This document shows positions 55,502 through 64,000 of a stretch of DNA of 64,000 nt, piece after piece; position 1 is the stretch's first letter; every line of letters starts with the position of its first letter. This DNA comes from Cryptomeria japonica. Its lineage: Eukaryota; Streptophyta; Pinopsida; Cupressales; Cupressaceae. The notes under the pieces were generated by a model that saw nothing but the letters and a program-made list of their open reading frames with translations, was not told the DNA's origin and ran no database searches. Both the position numbers and the translations under genes were made by a program. The stretch spans positions 877,927,594 to 877,991,593 of the forward strand of contig NC_081409.1 of the NCBI RefSeq assembly GCF_030272615.1, read 5' to 3'.

Positions 55502-58500
55502 ATGGTGCCCAAGATCCAAGATCCCATAGTTGTCAAGAATGTAGAGAAGCCCTGACTGAAATACTCTTTGACTCCTAAAGTCACCTCCAAACTGGATGAC
55601 AAAACCGCCTTTTCACTCATCTCGGATCAAGTCTTGTTAGTCGAAGATGTGAGATTCTTCACCAAATGTCATGTTGAAGAACTCGGTCATGTTGAAATCA
55701 GAGACACCTATGATGAACTATGTACCAATTGTGTATTAAATAGCAAGTATGAACACATCAAAATCAAAGGACTGACTGAAGCCCTAACCTATCCTCGTGT
55801 GTTCAAGCCCCAATGGATCAAGTTTGTTCTGAGCAAAGTTCATGATGATTTCATGTGGCTAGAAGAGCAACCATTTAAAATCACCAAGGAAATCATTCAT
55901 GTGATCACCGGTCACCCTATCTATGATCATGCACGAGCTCAAAAGATGATATCACAGAAGGAACTAATCAGTTTAACCGGAGTAGAATCTGATTACAGAG
56001 GACTAAAACTTAAGTTTGTCATTAGAGTAATTGGTTATTGTTTCTTCCAATCAGCAAGGGAAAACAATGTACCCTATGTAACAGTTGACATAGCTTATAA
56101 AATTGTGAAAAAGGGAATGAAAGTTGACTTATGTGAGGTGTTACTGAAGAACCTATTTGAGAATCTGAACACAATAAGGAAGCTAAAGAAGAACAACTCG
56201 GCAAATACACTAAAGTTTGGTTCACTTCTTGTATGCATGTTTTTCTACTTTGAAAAATTCTTTCCATTAGTCGGTAAAGTAGTTTGGGAGCTACACTGAC
56301 CAATCACCCATCAGATTAATGACTTCATCAAGAAGCTAGGTGATAATTTTAATGATATAATGGATGATTAATTCAATAAATTTCAAGAGAAGATGCACAA
56401 TAGGTACCAGATTCCACCCCAGCTAGTGGAGAAATATAAAGATGACATATGCTTTGAGGTAGACACTGATTACTGTTATGTGAATGTTGTGGAACCAAAA
56501 ACTCAATCTTTGCCACCAATGGGTTACAAGATTGACTTTGACATCACACAACAACAAATTGATGCATTTCTTACATTACCAAGGCATGCTACCGAGCTAA
56601 GATATGGAACCTATGAAGAAGTAAAGGAAAAGGTAAAAATGAACATTGTAGTACCCAAAGCTACAAGAAAAGCAACAAGGATGATAGAGGTTTTAATGGA
56701 GAAATTCAGAGAAGATTCTTCCTCAACACCTGTCAAAGGCACTCTTGCCATCACCAAAGAGGAATCAGAAGCTCAAGAGGCAGTTATAACACTGAGCACC
56801 GAATTGCCTAAGGGTAAAGTGTTAAAAAGAAAGAAACAGGACACTTCAAAAGCCCTACTGACTCCTCCAACAAAGAGACCTAATACAAGAGCATCAACTA
56901 CATCATCAAGTAAGAAACAAAAGAGTGTTACTACTCCCAAGGTAACAAAGATGTACAAGAAATCTACTCGAAGACTCATTTTGGCAAAAGAGTCTAGTGA
57001 TACAGAATCTGAAGATGCAAACAAATTCTAGATTGTCAAGAGCAAGAAGGTAAATATGCATAGTGTTGAAAACTTCTATGCTAATTTGAAAGAATATGGT
57101 GGATTCAGTTCATTTAGATATGTCAAGTATGAAAGTAGAAATAATGATGAGAAGAGACAAATTGAAGAAGCTATCATCTGCACACTTCTAAAGTTTCGGT
57201 TAGCTCCATTGGAACTAGTAAAGTCACTTCCAAATGAACTTTACTTGCATATTGATAATAGGTGGAAGTATGCAATGGACTCAGATAAACAAATCAGAGA
57301 AAGAAGTCTAGTCCATCTATTTCTTGATATGTCAGTAGCCGAAATAAAGGAACATTTGACAACCTACAATTCAAAATTTCTTGTCAAATAGAGAGCCTTA
57401 AAACTGATGAATGGGCTATATATTGACGTAGAAAATGAGGCAAAATCAAAATGGCAGGAAATCTTCAAAATCAAAGATGTTGGTGAACAATCTACAGTTG
57501 AAATCATTGATGTCACTGAGCATGATCCTGATGTCACCGAGCAAGGTCCTAATGCTACCGAACAAGACCCTGCTGACACTATTCAAATAGATGAAGATGT
57601 CATGGATATAGAGGAACCAAAGCAGGAAATGATAGAAGGCACTACATATGCAAAACTTGTATCTAGTGAATCCATTTTAGAACAAGTTCAGCCTTATCCA
57701 CTGATCAATCAACCTGTCTCTACCGAACCTCCTCAGGATACAACACAAGGCACCGAAGGTCACAAGTCTACAACAAGAGAAGATACTACTCTAGAATAGA
57801 CCTCTCAAGCACTGAAAATGTTGCAGTTGAGACACCCAGTACCGAGACACCAAAAGACACCACAACGGCTATAGGAACCGACCAAAGTGTTGTCTCTACC
57901 GAGCAACCTACCAAGGGTCAGCAAGCCTCTCAAGCTATTGTCTTGGTCCAATCGACCAAAGGTAAAGAGAAGAAGGTGAAAAAGCATAGTTTCAAAGTTG
58001 ATTTATCTAAACCGATAGTGTTGCCCAATGTGGATATATCAAAATTAAAGGGGCAAGCACTCATTGATTTCAGTGAACTATGCAAAGCAAAGGCCGAGCA
58101 AGAAAAATAGATGGCCATATAAAAGAAGAATAAAGTACTTCAGAAGGTGAAGACACTGCTATTAGATATGCTACCTACAGCTATAGTGTCAACCGATGCA
58201 GCCATCCATATTCAACTGGATGAACTCCTTAATCAAATAGAAACATTTGGAGTTGATGCATCTGAGTATTTGAGCAAGCTAAAAGACAAGGAGGTTACTG
58301 CAAAAATGATAGAAGAGGTACAGAAAGCTCTAGCTATTGGCAAAGTCAAACTTGTCAAATTCATTGTTGAGTTGTCCCCTCAACTCAAGCACATTCTTTA
58401 TTTATTTCAGAAACTCTGTACATTTTCTATATTCATTAAAGACATTAAGAATAAAACTGATGCAATTGAGAAAGAGATCACCGATCTCTCAAATAAGTTG

Positions 58501-58851
58501 ACCCTAGCGCCCAATTCAGTTTAGAATTTTTATACCAAGCTTCAACAACACATGGCTCAACAATTGGAACTAAGAAATGAAGTACACAAGATCAAGATGG
58601 ATATAATGACACTCCAGACATTATTCCTTCCTCATCTTTCATCTATCCAAGAACAGATTAACTGAGCCACATGCCTATCTACTACATAAGAGGGAAGCAC
58701 TCTTGATGGCTTAATATCACTATTGGCTAATATTCAAGAACAAAGTTCTTTAATGGAAAGTCTAAAAGATGCACTCTTTGTCACTCTCACCGATGCTCGG
58801 AACAAGTACAAATCCATTTTTGACCAGTTACCACCCCCAGATGGAAATTAA
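55502..58851 (+). pseudogene. ORF2: about 1,115-codon protein of unknown function
   Basis: Starts MVPKIQDPIVVKN. The frame is kept to 57799 across stops at 55553, 56297, 56369, 57029, 57389 and 57797. One frameshift near 57800 then leads to a frame that ends at TAA 58849-58851 (LPPPDGN), with more stops on the way. N-terminal block (to about 56290): VEDVRFFTKCHVEELGH, VLSKVHDDFMWLEEQPFKIT, VITGHPIYDHARAQ, TLKFGSLLVCMFFYF. Middle: basic, Ser/Thr/Lys-rich. C-terminal: helical, with Thr-Glu-rich repeats (TEHDPDVTEQGP). Blocks align in order with ORF2 of the other copies. There is no RT, integrase, protease or helicase motif. The N-terminal block recalls plant 'transposon-associated' helical domains, but that is not proved. 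Confidence 0.75.
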
Positions 58852-59225
58852 AGTTTTTGATGTTTGTCAAAAACGGGGAGTAATACAAAATATTTGGGGA
58901 GTGATACAATTTTGGTGATATAGTTTTGATATAGTAATCGGAGTATTGTATACAGGGGGAGTATACCGAGTAGAGTATGCAAAGTATCCGAGGACAATAA
59001 GCAGAGCACACAAGCACAGAACCGACCATGCAAAATCACACACAAGCACATAACCGAGCATGCAAAATCAGAGTTATCTACAATATAATGATAAGGGGAG
59101 TATATCTGAATATACTATTTCATTGACTATTATATATACTATCAAGTATAGTCATTTTGCAAAGTATATAGATTTTTGAGTTATGACTTTGAAAGTAGTT
59201 TTTGTCAAACATCTCAACTAATGTC

Positions 59226-59237
59226 AAAAGGGGAGAT
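59226..59237 (+). other. Polypurine tract of the third pol-less element
   Basis: CAAAAGGGGAGAT-type purine run immediately before the LTR start TGTTACTAC. Confidence 0.82.
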
Positions 59238-60374
59238 TGTTACTACTTATCAAGTTGCCATTAGTTTTTATATTCAAAGTCATACTATATACTCTAGTCG
59301 GTTAACACTACCGAATCATGCAGTCGGTATACACAAAGAAGTTAGTATGCACAGTCTAGTCGGTTATAGAAGAAAGCAGTCATAGAACATTGTATACACC
59401 AAGTTGTCTACCGAGTATCTTCTTATGTCTACTGAGCAGCAAAGATGACACACTGAGTTGATATACACCGAGTGAAACGTGTTACCAAATTCATTGAACC
59501 TGGACATGCATATGAAAATGTGTTACAAGATCAAGGCACATCTAACCGTTATCACATTGGAAATTGCACTAGAAGATTGTGTATGATTTCGAGATCAATC
59601 TAACCAATGAAATATTTTGTATAGTTATTCATTCGATAAATCATGTTTGTAAGATCGAAGCAATGAATTGGATCACCGTCTTAAGAGATCTATTTATACA
59701 ACATGAGTTAAGGGTGTATGTGTGTGTGTAAGAAGACTGTTACAAAGACATAGAGGTCATCGAGAAGGTTTTTCAGAGAACAGTCGAAGAACAGAGTAAA
59801 TAGAAGGGTTTACTGAGTTACTATATGGGTTACCGAGGTATGCTATAAGCAAGGTAATCTATTCTCAGCACATAGAATCTGCTATAACATTTCAGATGTA
59901 AAGTTGCATATATTTGTAATGATTTTATTGTAATATTGTGAAGTTGTAAGAGAAACCTTTAACAGGGTAAAAGACTCTAATCAAGTCTATAAATTGTAAA
60001 GCCTCTAACTAGGTGCAAAATTTAGATTATATGTTGTAAAATCCTTTAGCAAGGTAGATCTAACATATCTTGTTACTCCTAACAGGGTAAGCTATCAGAA
60101 ATAGTTAATATGTAGCTCTAACCGAGCACTCTTTATTATTGCAGTAGTAAAGTTGTGGGTGCCATCCCCACCATAGTTTTTCTCTCTAACCAAGAGTTTC
60201 TGCGTAACCAAAATATATGTGTTATGGAGTGAATCATGTATGATTGTTATCTATTTATTTTAGCTTTATTTTATGTTACTACACTATTTTGTTTATGCAT
60301 AACAGTAAAGTTATTGTTCAAGAAAAGTTTTGGAGTACTGATTCACCCCTCCCCCCTCTCAGTACATTAGCTTT
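59238..60374 (+). repeat. 3' LTR of the third pol-less element, end missing
   Basis: Matches 52409-53525 closely, with an extra GTTGATATACACCGA near 59458. It breaks off after CAGTACATTAGCTTT; the final 17 bases of the 5' copy are replaced by satellite sequence. Confidence 0.9.
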
Positions 60375-61515
60375 ATGTGTCCTAAGGGGTCATATGTGGT
60401 CTTGGGGGGTCACACATGTGTTATAACACATGCATGACCCCTTACTAGGTCACATATGACCCCTTATAACATCCTACTATACATATGACATTCCCCTTAG
60501 GATCATATAGTGTCCTAAGGGGTCATATGTGGTCCTGACCCATTAGAACTGCATATGACCCCTTATAAAATCCTAGTGTGAACGACATACCCCTTAGTTC
60601 ATCACATAGTGTCTTAAGGGGTCGTATGTCATCCTAAGGGGTCACACATGCATTGAAACATGTGTGACCTCTTAGTAGGTCACATATGACCCCTTATAAC
60701 ATCCTATTGTACATATGGCATTCCCCTTAGGATCATATAGTGTCCTAAGGGGTCATATGTGGTCTTGACCCATTAGAACCACATATGACCCCTTATAAAA
60801 TCCTAGTGTGAACGACATACCCCTTAGTTCATCACATAGTGTCTTAAGGGGTCGTATGTGGTCCTAAGGGGTCATGCATGGATTGACACATGCGTGACCC
60901 CTTAGTAGGTCACATATGACCCCTTATAACATCCTACTATACATATGACATTTCCTATGTGTCCTAAGGGGTCGTATGTGGTCTTGAGGGGTCATGCATG
61001 TGTTATAACACATGCGTGACCCCTTAGTAGGTCACATATGACCCCTTATAATATCCTACTATACATATGACATTCCCCTTAGGATCATGTAGTGTCCTAA
61101 GGGGTCATATGTGGTCCTGACCCATTAGAACTGCATATGACCCCTTATAAAATCCTAGTGTGAATGACATACCCCTAAGTTCATCACATAGTGTCTTAAG
61201 GGGTCGTATGTGGTCCTAAGGGGTCACACATGCATTGACACATGCATGACCCCTTAGTAGGTCACATATGACCCCTTATAACATCCTACTGCACATATGA
61301 CATTTCCTATGTGTCTTAAGGGGTCATATGACCCCTTATAACATCCTACTATGCATATGACATTCCCCTTAGGATCATATAGTGTCCTAACATATGCATG
61401 ACCCCTTAGAACCGCATATGACCCCTTATAAAATTGTAGTGTGAATGACATACCCCTTAGTCCATCACATAGTGTCTTAAGGGGTCGTATGACATTCTCG
61501 TTAAGATCACACATT
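60375..61515. repeat. Higher-order satellite array built on CCTAAGGGGTCATATG palindromes
   Basis: Units begin TGTC(C/T)TAAGGGGTC at 60378, 60511, 60610, 60741, 60840, 60960, 61093, 61192, 61312, 61383 and 61473. Lengths are 133, 99, 131, 99, 120, 133, 99, 120, 71 and 90, so a 133-99-120 order recurs. Each unit holds the motif in both orientations (AAGGGGTCATATG and CATATGACCCCTT), giving hairpin potential. Small open frames across it are by-products. Confidence 0.92.
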
Positions 61516-61856
61516 GCAGATTTAATACTTTTATAATCATGGGCCCAAATATAATCATATCTAGGCCCAAATGTTATATATCATGTTCTTGAATTTTTTA
61601 TGTATGTCAAAGATTTAAATATACACGTGTTAGATCTCTCTATCTCTCTAAAATATATGTTATCTTTAGATCTGAAACATATGTTATCTCTCTCTCACTG
61701 AAATATTTGAAATTTTTACATGTATTTTTTGAAAATGAAAATGATCTCTCTCTCTCTCATGAAGATTTATATGTATAATCTCTCTCTCATGAAAATGATC
61801 TCTCTCTCTCTCTGCTTACGTATTTATTTTAACTTTATGACATGTACCTAGATAGA
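61516..61856. repeat. Spacer with (TC)n tracts
   Basis: TCTCTCTC runs at about 61636-61650, 61690-61700, 61746-61760 and 61797-61813 within AT-rich sequence. No gene. Confidence 0.8.
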
Positions 61857-63475
61857 TGGCATCCCAGGATATACCTTCGCAGGCTCCTGATTAGGATCCA
61901 CCTGCGTAGGCTCCACATCAAGAGCCACAAATTGATGATGTTGATCCTCCATAGCAGGATCCCCCCTTGCCCGACATTGCTACTATTTTTCAATACAGTG
62001 ATCGAGAGTTGCATAGGTTGAGGGCCATATTAGATGACCCTCATACTAATGGCATGTACAAGAGTACATGCACGTCCATTTTTTATAGTTTGCAGACATT
62101 GAGGGATCACTTATTTTCTCATACCTCATTCTCACCTGAGGTTATAGAGGATATATATAGATAGTTGAGGAGTGAGGTGAGGGGTCCTCATTCTTTTGCT
62201 AATGCAGTGGGGGTGGTCTCGAAGAAGACCATCAAGGAGAGATGCTTTCCACAATATCAGGAGAAGAGTAAGGTGAGGGGATATCAGGTTACCAAATGTA
62301 TTAACCCATAGGTTGCATCACTGATTTACCCACTCTTCTTCGCTACCCAGTCGTTATCCTAATAATGACCAGATACCATTATACTTTGCACAACAGGTAT
62401 TATACTTTGCACAACAGGTATATACTGAGGTTCATTGTTAGATGAAACCAAACTACCTTGATATTCCAGGATATTATGGACAAAGAAGGGGCAAGATTGC
62501 TGATAGAGATGCATATTGTAGGCATGATAGAGCTCTACCTAAACACATGGACCTTGTTGGCCAAAGATTTCCTGTAGTAGTCCCTGCCATGGCACCCATA
62601 GCAGATCACATTGTGATTGCTTCTCAAAGAGAAGCAATTGATAGGATTGGATAGATTACATCAACATCAACCACCATATCTTCTAATAGGGTGGGCAGAT
62701 ATATGATGAGTCAACCACGTTCATGATCATCCATAGATCATGCATCTTCTAGTCATGGGGGGGCTTCAGATTCAGATGATTGATATATTTCTACTGGCAT
62801 CCCCTTCCCAGATGAGGTAGCAGCTATAGTCAGAGGTAGTAGACATGTACAAATGTCACAGTATTTAGCCGAGGACCTACTACATTCTTATAGTTTTATT
62901 TCATCTCGACTTGGGATACCATTGGCTGATGTTAGAGAGGAGATTCTCAGAGATGGTCAGGCTACAGTGACATCAATGCATACCCTGAGGTAGTCACAAC
63001 ATTCTCATCACTCTATGCATGCTCCAAGCATTGACCCACCTATAGATCACTCTGTTGCTATAGAGGAGGAGCTACGAGCTGATTAGGTCCATATCACAGA
63101 TGAGGGCCACTTGGATTCATTTCAGGAGGAGATACGAGCTAATCAAGTCCATATTATAGATGAGGGTTTGGACTCATTTGAGGATCAGCTGAGAGATTTG
63201 AGCCATACTAGATTTATGGACATGCTACTACAGTTAGACACTTCATCCACGATGCCCACTCATCTAGTTATCCCCTTGCATTCCTCAGTGATATGTACAG
63301 CTAGAGAGAGATATGCAGGCATGAGTGATGTTGTTGATATGATCACGGGACAAGATCAGACTATACAGCCTACTCCAGGTGATACACAGGTATGTACATG
63401 TACATGTGCGTTTAAATTTTTAGAAGATATGTATACATGTTGCAAATTTGTAGGATAATTCTATATATATAGATC
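61857..63475 (+). pseudogene. Decayed unidentified ORF series, possibly transposon-encoded
   Basis: ATG at 61857 opens a Pro/Gln/Asp-rich stretch (SQDIPSQAPD) with several stops. Frames at 61967-62164 (YSDRELHRLRAILDD), 62442-62654 (NYLDIPGYYGQRRGKIADRD...) and 63111-63458 (EEIRANQVHIIDEGLDSFEDQLRDL) read as pieces of one former protein. A segment is duplicated at about 63065-63170 (EELRAD.VHITDEG / EEIRANQVHIIDEG), and a 23-base duplication lies at about 62379-62422. I recognise no domain. Its position next to an array of paired short inverted motifs would fit a DNA-transposon gene near a subterminal region, but this is only a suggestion. Confidence 0.45.
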
Positions 63476-63639
63476 ATGTTTAATAAATAGTCTAGATTTC
63501 TAAGTTTTAATTTGTAGATCATTTAAATTGATTGTGGACTAATCCTTAAATTGATAGTTAGCTCATGCCACTCCTTCCTTGAACTCTGAGCGTATGTGTA
63601 GGAGAGATTCTTTAGATGATGTCAGTGTACAGGTTGATA

Positions 63640-64000
63640 GTTCTGATGCTTAAAGATAAGTATAGATGCTAAGCTAATAAAATGAGAGGGGGGGGTGAAT
63701 CATACAAACCTAATCTTCCATAAAAACATCAGATTCAACCTCGGTAAGATATACTTCAGTAATATAACCAAAACTGCTAAACCTGCAAACTCAAAAGCAT
63801 ATAAGCGTTATAAACCTCATCACACTAGATTTAATGTGGAAACCCAAATAGGGAAAAACCACTATGGGATTTCGGACCCAGTAAGAAATATACTCTTCTA
63901 GAGTATGCTCAGTTAAAAGCAAATCTTGTTAAAGATTACAACCACATTGCTAGATGTGACCCAGTTAAGGGATTTCCCTCAGATCTGTTAGGATCTTCAC
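63640..64000 (-). repeat. LTR fragment cut by the window end
   Basis: The minus strand carries GATTCACCCCCCCTCTCA (near 63688-63705), the pre-terminal signature of the LTRs at 30035, 40754, 52409 and 59238. The plus strand then has ACCACTATGGGATTTCGGACCC, like the CACAATATTCACT/GGGATTTGTGACCC block of the LTR at 47800. A further copy of this LTR type therefore probably continues beyond 64000 on the minus strand. Confidence 0.6.

Larger units (their letters stand above)
52409..60374 (+). mobile_element. Pol-less LTR element, third copy, divergent subfamily
   Basis: LTRs of about 1.13 kb (52409-53542 and 59238-60374) enclose 5.7 kb with the same plan as the 30035 element: tRNA-Met-type primer site, coiled-coil/knuckle ORF1, about 1,115-codon ORF2, polypurine tract. 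No pol motif is found. The 3' LTR lacks its last 17 bases and runs straight into satellite repeats. Repeat-like sequence also borders the left side, so it inserted in a repeat field. The target duplication cannot be seen because of the lost end. Confidence 0.85.

Overview
The window is repeat-dominated plant nuclear DNA. I see no intact host gene, no complete tRNA or rRNA gene and no CRISPR array. Almost all of it is LTR retrotransposons, their relics, one satellite array and simple repeats. The large nested elements, primer sites matching plant initiator tRNA-Met and tRNA-Trp, a Tat-lineage Ty3/gypsy element with two RNase H domains, and an antisense plant-mobile-domain ORF point to a seed plant with a very large genome, perhaps a gymnosperm. 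The species guess is inference only.

Layout. 1-7901: simple repeats, a decayed unidentified ORF (2844-3492, minus) and the 3' end of a pol-less LTR element (LTR 4789-5742). 7902-26702: an 18.8 kb Tat-type Ty3/gypsy element with target duplication CAATC. It holds gag, protease, G-patch, RT, degenerate RNase H, second RNase H and integrase on the plus strand, then a tandem-repeat-rich 3' region and a 700-codon antisense ORF with a plant mobile domain (PMD). 26703-30034: two small palindromic MITE-like units and a gypsy gag relic. 30035-41549: a pol-less LTR element (TSD GACCT), split by a nested minus-strand Ty1/copia derivative at 33769-38719 (TSD ACAAC). 41550-47799: a minus-strand gypsy relic with protease. 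47800-51508: a second pol-less element, minus strand, 5'-truncated. 52409-60374: a third pol-less element, inserted into repeats related to the satellite at 60375-61515. 61516-64000: an unidentified decayed coding region and an LTR fragment at the window edge.

The most unusual signals are these. (1) Two arrays of an AGCGCT(A/T)TTG motif with about 20 bp period lie in the Tat element. One is in the gag leader and one, inverted, is upstream of the antisense PMD ORF, so each coding unit has the same array in the same relative orientation. (2) The primer site is complementary to about 39 nt of tRNA-Trp, far beyond the usual 18 or so. (3) Three or four copies of an LTR element type lack any pol; they carry a coiled-coil and multi-zinc-knuckle ORF1 and a roughly 1,100-codon ORF2 of unknown function, with homologous blocks between copies. 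(4) A 53 bp copy of the left genomic flank sits inside the 3' LTR of the Tat element.

Every sizeable reading frame except gag of the Tat element carries stops or frameshifts, and many of the stops look like C-to-T or G-to-A changes. The elements are probably silent, methylated residents.
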